NCBI GenBank assembly: GCA_943913655.1
Contig: CALTZA010000003.1
Coordinates: forward strand, 105,861-169,860
Length of the DNA stretch: 64,000 bases
From: an uncultured Francisella sp.
GTDB lineage: Bacteria > Pseudomonadota > Gammaproteobacteria > Burkholderiales > Neisseriaceae
Direction of reading: 5' to 3'
Part shown: in pieces, positions 18,900 through 27,557 of the stretch
Layout: each line of letters starts with the position of its first letter
Position numbering within the stretch: the stretch's first letter is position 1
Program-made: the position numbers and the translations under genes
Notes under the pieces: generated by a model
The model's input: only the letters and a program-made list of their open reading frames with translations
Told to the model about the DNA's origin: nothing
Databases searched by the model: none

Positions 18900-21575
18900 C
18901 TATTTGATGCTACTATTCTTTTTGGCATCTTGCAGAGTAATCGACGACAAGAGAGAATCTAATGTGCCCAACACTTTTAATAAGGCAGTTTTATCACTAA
19001 CCACCCCTTGAGCAAGATCAGCTTTACCCCCTCCTTTGCCTCCGCCGCTTTTCTGCATGATAGTTTTCAACAAAAAAGCTGCAGAAAAGCGAGTTTGTAA
19101 AGCTTTAGACACCCCGACACCTACAGTTACTTTATCTTTATTTTCTTGATAAAGTATTGCCACAACTTGGTTTGCTTTGCCAATCAAAGCCATTAATGTC
19201 TCTCGCAACAAAGCCTCTGATAAAGGATTTTTTTCAACTACAATCTGGATATCTGAGTACCAAGAGCTTTTCTTTAACCATATGTCTGCTAGCATCTGCA
19301 GACGAGACTGTTGCATCTCTCTCATTGATTTTTCTAGCTCTTTTTTTTCACACATAAGGCTATGTACTTTTGTAAACAGATCCTCTGCACTTTTTACTTT
19401 TAGTTTTAGGCATAAAGCCTCTTTAAGGGACATTTGCGCATGTAACCAAGACACAAATGTCTCCCCAGTAATTGCTTCAATCCGTCTAACACCTGCTGCG
19501 ATACCTGTCTCATTTAAAATTTTAAAAAAGCCTATTTGTCCTGTTCTCTTAACATGAGTGCCTCCACATAGTTCCATAGAAAAATTGCCCATTGTTACTA
19601 CGCGCACTTCAGATTGATATTTTTCTGTAAATAAAGCGATTGCCCCTCTTTTTACTGCCTCTTCATAACTAACAAGATCTATATTAATCGATAAATCTTC
19701 TCTAATCTTCTGATTAACAAGATCTTCTATCGCTTGCAGCTGTTCTTGTTGTACTGCATGCCGGTGCACAAAATCAAAACGTAAACGCTCTTGGGACACT
19801 AAAGATCCGCGCTGCTGAACTTGTTCACCCAATATAACTCGTAAAGCTGCATGCAGCAAATGAGTAGCACTATGATTTCTTGCACTATTTAAGCGGCTAG
19901 CATCATTGATCTCGGCTAATACCGTGTCACCGACTTTTAAAGTCTCTGAATTTTTCACCTGCCCCCAGTGACAAAACACTCTTGCTTGAATTTTTTCTGT
20001 TCTTTCTACTTCAAACACAACCTTTCCATCACGGTACAAATAGCCTTTATCCCCAACCTGCCCACCGCCTTCAGCATAAAATGGTGTTTTATCAAGTACC
20101 ACTGCGCCTGACATCCCTGATAATAAAGAAGAACTATGCTTAACCTGAGAACCAGCTAGTACATACAAAGCCTCAATACGAGCATCAGTTGCGCTTGATT
20201 CATAGCCGACAAACTTGGTTTGCTCACCCGTATAATCTAGTCGTTGTTTCATTTGAAAATGAGAAGCTAGGCGCGCTCTTTGTCTTTGCGCATCCATTAA
20301 ATGAGCAAAACCTTCTTCATCAACACCAACACCTTTTTCCTTTGCCATATCAATGGTCAGATCCAGAGGAAAACCGTAAGTGTCGTATAATTTGAAGGCA
20401 ACCTCTCCAGAAAGTATCTTTCCCGCAGAAGGCAAAACTGATTGCAGATAATGAGTACCTGTACTGACAGTTTGGAAGAATTTTTCTTCCTCAGCAAAGA
20501 GTATTTGCTTAATTTTTTCCTGTTCTTTAATAAGCTCAGGATAGGCATCCCCCATTTCATCGACTAGGTAAGGTACTACACGATAAAAGAAAGGAGTATT
20601 ACTTCCTTGCATAAATCCATGACGAATCGCTCGGCGAATGATGCGGCGCAAAACATAACCCCGCCCTTCGTTATTGGGAATTACTCCTTCTGCCGCTAAA
20701 AAACTACATGTGCGTAAATGATCAGCAATGACTTTTAACGAAGGGTTATCTAAAGCGAACGGAACCTGCAACTCTCTTGCAGTTGCTGCAATTAGATTAG
20801 TAAAAAGATCAGTTTCAAAATTGCTTTTTACCCCTTGCAAAACAGCAGCCATTCGCTCCAAACCCATGCCAGTATCAACACAAGTTTTTCCTAAAGGTAT
20901 CATCTCACCTAATTGGTTTCGGTCAAATTGCATAAAAACGCAATTCCAAATCTCAACGAAACGGTCACCGTTTTCTTGCCTGCTACCAGGAGGTCCTCCC
21001 CAAACTTGGGATCCATGGTCATAAAAAATTTCAGTGCAAGGTCCGCAAGGCCCTATTTCACCCATCTGCCAAAAATTATCAGAAACGTAATGCCCTGCCT
21101 TCTTATCTCCGATACGAATAATTTTTTGCGCCGGCAGCCCTATCTTATCACGCCATAAAACATAGGCTTGTTCATCGCTCGCATAGACAGTAACCCACAA
21201 TTTTTCCGCAGGTAAAGCAAAGCCGCTCTCTGAGGTTAATAACTCCCAAGCGTAAGCAGTCGCTTGCTCTTTGAAATAATCACCAAAACTAAAATTACCC
21301 AACATCTCAAAAAAAGTAAGGTGCCTTGCTGTATAGCCGACATTTTCTAAATCATTATGTTTGCCTCCTGCACGAACACATTTTTGTACCGAACAAGCAC
21401 GTTTTAAATCAGTTTTTTCAAGCCCTAAAAAAATATTTTTAAATTGATTCATGCCCGCATTGGTAAATAGCAGTGTGTCATCATTTTGTGGAACAAGTGG
21501 ACTAGATGGAACACGGTTGTGCCCATTTTTTTCAAAAAAGCGTAAAAAACACTCTCTGATTTCAGCAGTTTTCAT
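18900..21575 (-). CDS. alaS: Alanine-tRNA ligase
   Basis: 891 residues, slightly longer than the typical 876. The class II core begins at residue 1, with FFEKNGHNRVPSSPLVP, TNAGMNQFKNIFLG, VGYTARHLTFFEMLGNFSFG and GRGYVLRRIIRRAIRHG. The editing domain has HSATHLLHAALR (HxxxH) near 565 and CGGTHVKRTGQIG near 668. The C-terminal C-Ala domain has the glycine-rich KSGGGKGGGKADLAQG near 845, needed for tRNA and dimer contacts. It is monocistronic, its 3' end facing lpxB at 22 bases. recA and recX, often next to alaS, are absent here. Confidence 0.97.
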   Translation of the reverse strand: MKTAEIRECFLRFFEKNGHNRVPSSPLVPQNDDTLLFTNAGMNQFKNIFLGLEKTDLKRACSVQKCVRAGGKHNDLENVGYTARHLTFFEMLGNFSFGDYFKEQATAYAWELLTSESGFALPAEKLWVTVYASDEQAYVLWRDKIGLPAQKIIRIGDKKAGHYVSDNFWQMGEIGPCGPCTEIFYDHGSQVWGGPPGSRQENGDRFVEIWNCVFMQFDRNQLGEMIPLGKTCVDTGMGLERMAAVLQGVKSNFETDLFTNLIAATARELQVPFALDNPSLKVIADHLRTCSFLAAEGVIPNNEGRGYVLRRIIRRAIRHGFMQGSNTPFFYRVVPYLVDEMGDAYPELIKEQEKIKQILFAEEEKFFQTVSTGTHYLQSVLPSAGKILSGEVAFKLYDTYGFPLDLTIDMAKEKGVGVDEEGFAHLMDAQRQRARLASHFQMKQRLDYTGEQTKFVGYESSATDARIEALYVLAGSQVKHSSSLLSGMSGAVVLDKTPFYAEGGGQVGDKGYLYRDGKVVFEVERTEKIQARVFCHWGQVKNSETLKVGDTVLAEINDASRLNSARNHSATHLLHAALRVILGEQVQQRGSLVSQERLRFDFVHRHAVQQEQLQAIEDLVNQKIREDLSINIDLVSYEEAVKRGAIALFTEKYQSEVRVVTMGNFSMELCGGTHVKRTGQIGFFKILNETGIAAGVRRIEAITGETFVSWLHAQMSLKEALCLKLKVKSAEDLFTKVHSLMCEKKELEKSMREMQQSRLQMLADIWLKKSSWYSDIQIVVEKNPLSEALLRETLMALIGKANQVVAILYQENKDKVTVGVGVSKALQTRFSAAFLLKTIMQKSGGGKGGGKADLAQGVVSDKTALLKVLGTLDSLLSSITLQDAKKNSSIK

Positions 21576-21658
21576 GATAATAATGCATGTAAAGGCAAAA
21601 AAGCGGTATTGTAACCAAGCTTAATCTAATTGCCTAGTGACAACTTTATGATAATAAT

Positions 21659-22219
21659 TCAGGTAAAAGGAACGAAATGAGCTAACTTATCTAAAAGCTC
21701 ACTCACAGTATCGCCCACACAAAACAACTTTTGGTTATCTTGTCGTACAAAACCCTCTTTTACCATGATATCAAACATCCTTAGGAAAGGATCAAAAAAA
21801 CCGGCCACATTAAGAAAACCAATTGCTTTATTTATTTGGCGTAGATGAAGACGAGAAAGCGTTTCAAAAACTTCTTCAAAGGTGCCGATGCCCCCTGGCA
21901 ATACAATAAATGCATCTGCTGCATGGATTATTGCCTCTTTGCGTTCAGCCATAGTATTAACTAGCTGAAGATAAATTTCATTAGATGGTTTTTCCTGCGC
22001 AAATAAAAAATGAGGAGTGAACCCAAAAACCCTGCCACGCGCCTTTAGAGCAGAAAAAGATAGTTCACCCATCAAACCGATGCTTCCCCCACCAAAAACT
22101 AAATCCATGTTTCGCTTAGCGAGAGATTTTCCTAACTCACGCGCTGCTGCTGCATACGCAGAATTTCTTCCTCCGGCAGATCCACAAAAAACAGCCACCT
22201 TCTGAAGTTGGTATGTCAT
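21659..22219 (-). CDS. LOG family protein (nucleoside 5'-monophosphate phosphoribohydrolase)
   Basis: 186 residues of the LOG/TIGR00730 family with a Rossmann-like fold. It carries VFGGGSIGLMG near 40 and the family signature PGGIGTFEEVFE near 109-120, whose Glu is the catalytic residue in plant LOG enzymes. Members hydrolyse AMP or cytokinin nucleotides to free base plus ribose 5-phosphate; the true substrate here is unknown. I place the start at the ATG at 22219 rather than the TTG two codons earlier. It is upstream of alaS on the same strand, 83 bases away, and may be transcribed independently. Confidence 0.85.
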   Translation of the reverse strand: MTYQLQKVAVFCGSAGGRNSAYAAAARELGKSLAKRNMDLVFGGGSIGLMGELSFSALKARGRVFGFTPHFLFAQEKPSNEIYLQLVNTMAERKEAIIHAADAFIVLPGGIGTFEEVFETLSRLHLRQINKAIGFLNVAGFFDPFLRMFDIMVKEGFVRQDNQKLFCVGDTVSELLDKLAHFVPFT

Positions 22220-22442
22220 GGACAATAAATCTGATTAACCAAAGCTGATCGACTGACTTTCAAGAATAAATAAGACCTTATCATTAACTTGATTTAATTT
22301 ATTTAATTTAATTTATTTCAAATACTTTAGTTGCTACCTTCAACCCTAATCAACCATCCACTTATTACACTTGGCAAAAGCCCTAACAAAAAACTAAGTA
22401 CACAGAACGAAAACACCAAAATGTAACAAAAAACCAAATGAT

Positions 22443-23060
22443 TTAATTATCAACAACCGCCCCAAGGTTAGTAGGCTCAATCTTTAAAATCTTAGTACAA
22501 AACAACTGTAAGCGATAGTTAGTTGGTTCCACCGAAAAACCTTTACGTACAAGCTCGTGTATATCTTCTTCGTTTAAATCTTTCCAGTGATCTTCTAGTA
22601 ACTCTGCAAGCTTATTCACTTTTTTGACTTCACTATACAGTTGACCCAAAGATATAATATAATTCGGCGTGCGATAACTCGGATTATTCACCAACAATCG
22701 CTCCAAGGTGCGAGCCGCCTGCTGAATATAGCCTAATTCTCTAAATACTTGATACTCTTCTAGTTCATCTATTGTCTCACTCACCACATCTGTATATGCG
22801 CGACTAAACTGCATTGTATTCCAGTTTTCCGATCTAGCTGATTGGGGTAATGACTCCTCTACACGAGGCATATTCCCATCTGTATCCATGTTTGAGCCAC
22901 CAGCAAACTGCTGTAGCAGCCCTTGCCGCAAATTTTTCTTATGGTTGGCAATCTCTTTTTTGCTTGCTCCTGTTCTAGGAGCTGTATCAAGCTTGATTAG
23001 CAAAAAATAAAAACACATCAACAAAAATAGTAATGCAATTAAACTTGTATTGTCATCCAT
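22443..23060 (-). CDS. Small membrane-anchored protein with TPR-like C-terminus, function unknown
   Basis: 205 residues, not recognised. An N-terminal hydrophobic anchor (TSLIALLFLLMCFYFLLI, residues 5-22) is followed by a polar linker. A helical C-terminal half (VVSETIDELEEYQVFRELGY, ARTLERLLVNNPSYRTPNYI, LYSEVKKVNKLAELLEDHWK) looks like two to three TPR-type helical pairs. The layout resembles the C-terminal domain of FimV-type proteins, where IDELEEYQVFRELGY..A..LE..L is a common pattern, but this is only a resemblance. The stop at 22443 is followed by AT-rich non-coding sequence. No operon partner is visible. Confidence 0.5.
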   Translation of the reverse strand: MDDNTSLIALLFLLMCFYFLLIKLDTAPRTGASKKEIANHKKNLRQGLLQQFAGGSNMDTDGNMPRVEESLPQSARSENWNTMQFSRAYTDVVSETIDELEEYQVFRELGYIQQAARTLERLLVNNPSYRTPNYIISLGQLYSEVKKVNKLAELLEDHWKDLNEEDIHELVRKGFSVEPTNYRLQLFCTKILKIEPTNLGAVVDN

Positions 23061-23679
23061 ACAGTATTATCCAAATTATTACAACAAACTTTAAGTTAAT
23101 AGCAACCACATGAAAACACTCAAAGGGCTAATATCCCAACGGACGAACAAGCTAAGTACATAGTACATAAAAAACCATAATAGTTAAAACCATCTATTAT
23201 CTCAATTCGCCTTGAAGCTTCAATTAGTGATATTAAACAGCTAACTATTATACTTAATTTCGAGAAAACAATTAAGAACTATTCTCGTGACCGTTAAGCT
23301 CTCCTTTTATTATCTAAAGACTAGAACGCTCCAACACATATAAAGCAATATAAAAGAAAAACAAAATTAAGACGCATATGGCCAGCTCTATGCCCATTCA
23401 CTTCACCTAACTAGATTATCAATAACAGTCTCAATTATAGCGATAATCTTACTAAATTGCATACTGCCATTACTAAATAAAGACTGCCGATATGGCAAAT
23501 TACATTTTATATCAACTGACTAAAGATATTATCCCTAGGATACATATTTTTAGTTACTATGTATAAATAATCATAATAGTCACGACCGATCTCTACTTTA
23601 AAATTATCGGTCTTTGACCTAGATGATAGAATTAAAAGCATTAACTATTGAACTTTACCTTTAAATTTAAGAGCGCCTT
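23061..23679. other. 619-base gap without a gene
   Basis: A divergent intergenic region between the TPR-like protein and the L,D-transpeptidase. No open frame or RNA gene is recognisable. One 7-bp perfect inverted repeat, GACCGAT (23584-23590) and ATCGGTC (23606-23612), lies about 70 bases before the transpeptidase start and could be an operator or leader hairpin. Confidence 0.6.
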
Positions 23680-24564
23680 ATGAAATACGGCCAACTACTT
23701 TTTAGCATTTTTTTATTTTTCCCCATCTCAGTGACAGCTGATTCCCATCTTTTACCTGATATCCGTCTAGCTGATAACACCAATCAAGTGGTCATTAATA
23801 TTCCAAATACGCGTTTATTTCTTTATCAATACGGAAACTACGCCAACAATTATCCCGCAACTGTAGGAACTCGATTGCACCAAACACCCCAAGGCTATTT
23901 CCCTATTCTAGCTATTTTTTATCATCCTACTTGGACCATTCCGCCTACTATTCAAAAGGAAAGAGCAGAAAAAGGGCTGCCTGATATCACCTCAATTCCA
24001 CCAGGTCCAAATAATCCTTTAGGGCCAGTGTTTATTAGTATTGGTAGCAATATCGGCATTCACGGTACTAATATGCCAAGCAGCGTACCCGGAATAAGAA
24101 GTCATGGCTGCATCCGCATGCATAGTGAATCAGCTCTTCAAATAAGTCATATACTGAAAAAAGGAGACGATGTATTTATAATTTATCAACGCTATGCCTT
24201 GAATGTTGATGATAACGGCAAACTATGGTTTCAAAAATATGAAAACCCTTATAAGCAAAAAGATAAAGATCTACTGGCTATTTTGTACACCTTGAAAAAA
24301 TGGGAAGCACAAAATAATGCACCTATTAACCGCAAATACCTAAATGATGCATTAAAACAAAGTAGCAGCGAAGCTATCTGCCTAACCTGTGTCGATCAAA
24401 AAAATGTTAAGGTGGAAGGTAACCTACATTCTTTGGCATGGCTTGATGGCAGAACAACTCCTAGATATCCTTATCACGTCGCGCCAAAAATTAATACCAA
24501 GTTAGAAGAAAGCTTGCAGCAATCAGAAGAATCCTCTAAGAGTTCTGTGCAATCTGAGCTATAA
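23680..24564 (+). CDS. L,D-transpeptidase (YkuD domain, ErfK/YbiS-like)
   Basis: 294 residues. An N-terminal signal peptide (KYGQLLFSIFLFFPISVTA) exports it to the periplasm. The YkuD catalytic domain spans about 35-165, with IGIHGTNMPSS near 126 and the active-site SHGCIRMHSESA near 141-152 (Cys144 nucleophile). The TPQGYFPI and PLGPVFISIGS strands are typical of ErfK-type enzymes, which link Lpp or peptidoglycan via L,D-bonds. A C-terminal extension of about 120 residues ends in a Ser/Glu-rich tail. The gene stops just before the hisF pseudogene. Which substrate (Lpp or a 3-3 crosslink) cannot be told. Confidence 0.88.
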   Translation: MKYGQLLFSIFLFFPISVTADSHLLPDIRLADNTNQVVINIPNTRLFLYQYGNYANNYPATVGTRLHQTPQGYFPILAIFYHPTWTIPPTIQKERAEKGLPDITSIPPGPNNPLGPVFISIGSNIGIHGTNMPSSVPGIRSHGCIRMHSESALQISHILKKGDDVFIIYQRYALNVDDNGKLWFQKYENPYKQKDKDLLAILYTLKKWEAQNNAPINRKYLNDALKQSSSEAICLTCVDQKNVKVEGNLHSLAWLDGRTTPRYPYHVAPKINTKLEESLQQSEESSKSSVQSEL

Positions 24565-24592
24565 AATTCTTGTAACGCATTATTTTGCTTAT

Positions 24593-25300
24593 GAAAAACA
24601 AGGAACTAATTTTATCGATTTGATCAACGCAGGAGACCCATTGCAAATTGCTCGTCAGTATGATGAAAAGGGAACAGACAAAATTGCCTTTTTAGGCATC
24701 ACTGCTATTGTAGAACAAGGGGTTGTTATACTAGAGACTATTGAAGCTGTTGCAAAGGTGGTATTTGCTCCTCTTACAGTAGGTGGTGGAGCGGTTCATT
24801 TGCGAGATATCCAACAGCTACTTGCCGTAGGTGCAGATAAAGTGGGCATGAATACCAGTATAGTAAAAAAATCTTATTAATTAACTAAGTAAGTGATTTT
24901 TTTGGTAACCAAGCAATTGTTGTCGCCATCGATATTGCCTATTCTCCAACAAAACAAACTTGGGAAGTTTTTATTTACGAGGGAACGCACCCCCACTGCA
25001 ACGCAATCTCTTGGGCAAAAGAGATGCAAAAAAGAGGTGCTAGGGAAATTTTACTTACCTCGATAGACCAAGATGGAACAAGAAATGGTTTTGATCTTTC
25101 CTTTATTACACGCAGTGAATCAGAAGGTCACTACTCCTGCAATTGCTTCAGGTGGCGTTGATAACACCAACACCTAATTGAAGGTATTACCTTTGCAGGT
25201 GCAGATACTGTATTAGCTGCCAGTGTTTTTCATTTTGGAAAAATTAATATTCAAGACGCTAAAAAAACATGGCGCAAGCAGGTATCACGGTACGACTATC
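24593..25300 (+). pseudogene. hisF: hisF remnant (imidazole glycerol phosphate synthase cyclase subunit)
   Basis: The normal TIM-barrel sequence is readable only by joining several frames. The first 20 residues are missing. An 86-codon stretch reads NAGDPLQIARQYDEKGTDK and PLTVGGGAVHLRDIQQLLAV, then ends in a stop at 24880. Further blocks in other frames read VVAIDIAYSPTKQTWEVFIY, ISWAKEMQKRGAREILLTSI followed by DQDGTRNGFDL, and AGADTVLAASVFHFGKINIQ. At least three frameshifts or stops plus small deletions inactivate it. The order hisF-hisI-hisE before tatA is ancestral. Confidence 0.9.
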
Positions 25301-25652
25301 ATGATAGAAACATTGATTAATACCATTAGATTAGATGGAATGAGTAAGGACTTGTGCAGGTGGTCACTCAAGATGTGCTTACTGGTGAAGTACTGATGCA
25401 GGCATGGATGAACGCGCAAGCCCTAAGTCATACATGCAAAAGCGGAGAGATGCATTACTTTAGCCGCAGTCGTCAGAGTTTATGGCACAAAGGAGCAACT
25501 TCTGGTCACATTCAAAAGGTCAAATCCTTGTATACTGATTGCAATCAGGATAATGTGTTGGCCTTAGTCAAGCCAATTGGTCATGTGTTGTCTGTCATAC
25601 AGACAATAAAAGCTGCTTTTTGGCAATGGAATGGCCAGATATTGTAACCTAA
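25301..25652 (+). pseudogene. hisI: hisI remnant (phosphoribosyl-AMP cyclohydrolase)
   Basis: It starts at ATG 25301 (MIETLINTIRLDGMSKDL), then shifts frame near 25350 into VVTQDVLTGEVLMQAWMNAQ and MHYFSRSRQSLWHKGATSGH, the PRA-CH core including the zinc-site region. A second frameshift near 25580 moves the end, CHTDNKSCFLAMEWPDI, out of frame. Two lesions interrupt an otherwise well-preserved sequence, so decay looks recent. Confidence 0.9.
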
Positions 25653-25689
25653 TACCCTAATACCATATTAAAAACCAAAGGAAACGTTG

Positions 25690-26015
25690 CAATTTTGTAT
25701 GAACTTGATCAATTAATCCAAAATCGGATAGATCATTTTTCCAAAGCCTCTTACGTTACCTTTTTAATTTGCAGCAAGTCAAAATAAAGTACTCAAAAAA
25801 GTCATTGAAGAAACAGGTGAAGTATTGATAGTCTCTAAGGACCAAAATCAATCTCACCTCGTTAGCGAAGTGGCCGACATCATATTTCACTTATTGGTAT
25901 TATTGGGCTATCATAAGCTCTCTATATAAGATGTTTTAACTCTGAGCTAGAAAGGGAGGCGTTAAAACCTCTCTGGAATTACAGAAAAAGCCTCAAGGGC
26001 AAGCAACAAAGGACA
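25690..26015 (+). pseudogene. hisE: hisE remnant (phosphoribosyl-ATP pyrophosphatase)
   Basis: Homology is spread over frames: LYELDQLIQNRIDHFSKASY, then NKVLKKVIEETGEVLIVSKD, VSEVADIIFHLLVLLGYHKL, and a tail reading SGITEKASRASNK. The conserved EE and EVAD metal-binding acidic residues of the family are still readable, but frameshifts and stops break the gene. It ends right before tatA. Confidence 0.85.
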
Positions 26016-26019
26016 AAAT

Positions 26020-26196
26020 ATGGGAAGTTTTAGTATTTGGCATTGGCTTATTCTGGCTGTAATTGTGATCATGGTCTTTGGTACAACTAAGCTGAAAAAT
26101 GCCGGGAAAGATTTGGGATCTGCGCTTCGTGACTTTAAAAAAAGTTTGTATGAAGACGAGAATCAATCATCGCTTGAAGACTCAAAAAAACAATAG
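26020..26196 (+). CDS. tatA: Sec-independent protein translocase subunit TatA
   Basis: 58 residues, below common ORF cut-offs, starting at ATG 26020. A short periplasmic N-terminus precedes a single membrane helix (WHWLILAVIVIMVFG). The Phe-Gly hinge FGTTKLKNAGKDLG and an amphipathic helix (SALRDFKKSLYEDE) follow, then an acidic/polar tail. TatA oligomers form the transport pore for folded proteins. It is a little shorter than typical (about 80-90). It directly precedes tatB by 18 bases and follows the hisE remnant, so its promoter may lie in the decaying his genes. Confidence 0.93.
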   Translation: MGSFSIWHWLILAVIVIMVFGTTKLKNAGKDLGSALRDFKKSLYEDENQSSLEDSKKQ

Positions 26197-26214
26197 ACTT
26201 TATCACCTTATACC

Positions 26215-26655
26215 ATGTTTGACTTAGGTTTTGGGGAACTGCTTATTGCCTGTGCTGTGGCTTTAGTCGTGCTCAAACCAGAAGAGCTCTCTCGTCTAGC
26301 AAGTTTTATTAAACATTTTCGATATAAACTAAGGCAATGGTCTGAGATAGTTGAAGAGGAGATCTCCCAGTACATTCCGCAAGAAACCATTCGTGATTTA
26401 CAAGAAACAAGACGAATGTTACATCACGATTGGCACGAAGGCATTGATAATTTATTAAAAAAAACACAACAAGCAACATTTCTTGAGCAAGAAAATGAGC
26501 ATACCCTCTTTCCCCATGATCAACGCTACAACTGCCCCACTCGCTCCCTCGCTAGAAAATATCGGATGCAACGACGTATACGTTTTAAAAAACATTCTAT
26601 AGCTTACTCTAAGACATTGCGCGCCTGTGCCCATCAACGAGATTTTTATCGATAA
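26215..26655 (+). CDS. tatB: Sec-independent protein translocase subunit TatB
   Basis: 146 residues. The N-terminal MFDLGFGELLIACAVALVVL helix with FGELL and the following KPEELSRLA (the proline and charge pattern of TatB) place it in TatB rather than TatA. A long amphipathic and coiled region (FIKHFRYKLRQWSEIVEEEI) and a basic C-terminus follow. TatB with TatC binds twin-arginine signal peptides. The stop overlaps the tatC start (TAATG, one shared base). Confidence 0.92.
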   Translation: MFDLGFGELLIACAVALVVLKPEELSRLASFIKHFRYKLRQWSEIVEEEISQYIPQETIRDLQETRRMLHHDWHEGIDNLLKKTQQATFLEQENEHTLFPHDQRYNCPTRSLARKYRMQRRIRFKKHSIAYSKTLRACAHQRDFYR

Positions 26656-27383
26656 TGGAACAAGAGCAATTTAGTTCACTGGCTGAACATTTATCAGAAT
26701 TACGTAGCCGTCTAATAAAAATTATCGTTGTCTTGGCTATTGCAATAATAGCCCTGTCTCCATTTTTACAAGAAATCATGAGACTGATCACTTATCCAAT
26801 CCTTCATACCTTGCCGCGAGGAAATAAGATGAGCATTACAGGTGTCCTAGAAGGTGTGATCGTACCCTTTAAGATGTTACTTGGTTGCGCTTTTGTGTTG
26901 ACTTTACCTTTTACGCTCTACCAAATTTGGTGTTTTATCGCGCCAGGACTTTATCAAAAAGAAAAAAAAATCATCTTACAACTGGTTCTCTTTAGCTTAC
27001 TAATGTTTGTCTTAGGGATGCTTTTTTGCTTTTTTATTTTTATGCCACTTTTATTTCGCGTTAGTGCACATTTTACCCCTAAAACAGTGGCACTATACAT
27101 CCCCACCATCTCCAACTATCTGAATTTTATCATCAGGATGTTAATAACTTTTGGTTTTGCCTTCCAATTACCAATTTTAATGTTGGTGTCACAACAAATG
27201 GAGCTCACTACTTTTGATACTTTTAAAAAACGGCGAAGTTACGCCATTATTGCTGCATTTGGTATTGCAGCGATAGTGACTCCTCCAGATATTATGTCTC
27301 AATTTTTTTTGGCAATTCCTTTAATTATTCTCTATGAAGGTGGGCTATTATTATGTCGCATCAACCAGTATAAGACACGGTAG
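26655..27383 (+). CDS. tatC: Sec-independent protein translocase subunit TatC
   Basis: 242 residues with six predicted membrane helices. The N-terminal SLAEHLSELRSRLIKI signature binds the twin-arginine motif. Further conserved blocks are PFTLYQIWCFIAPGLYQKEK near 97-116, FGFAFQLPILML near 170 and the final AIVTPPDIMSQFFLAIPLIILYE. Together with tatA and tatB it forms a complete Tat operon that has survived while the upstream his genes decayed. Confidence 0.96.
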   Translation: MEQEQFSSLAEHLSELRSRLIKIIVVLAIAIIALSPFLQEIMRLITYPILHTLPRGNKMSITGVLEGVIVPFKMLLGCAFVLTLPFTLYQIWCFIAPGLYQKEKKIILQLVLFSLLMFVLGMLFCFFIFMPLLFRVSAHFTPKTVALYIPTISNYLNFIIRMLITFGFAFQLPILMLVSQQMELTTFDTFKKRRSYAIIAAFGIAAIVTPPDIMSQFFLAIPLIILYEGGLLLCRINQYKTR

Positions 27384-27557
27384 GCACGCTAAAGTCACTA
27401 TTAAAAAATTTATAAGCTTAGGAAATAAAAAATGAAAATATGGTTTCTAATAATAAATTGCTGCACCTAAAATAACTATACTACACACCACAACAGTCTT
27501 GAGTTGATCTTAGAGCAGGGGCAACTAATGAAAATCGCCTAATCACCTATCAGTTGA

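Noticed and set aside
22281..22320. ATTTAATTT-type short repeats between the LOG gene and the TPR-like gene
   Set aside because: Simple AT-rich low complexity, no array structure or spacer pattern.
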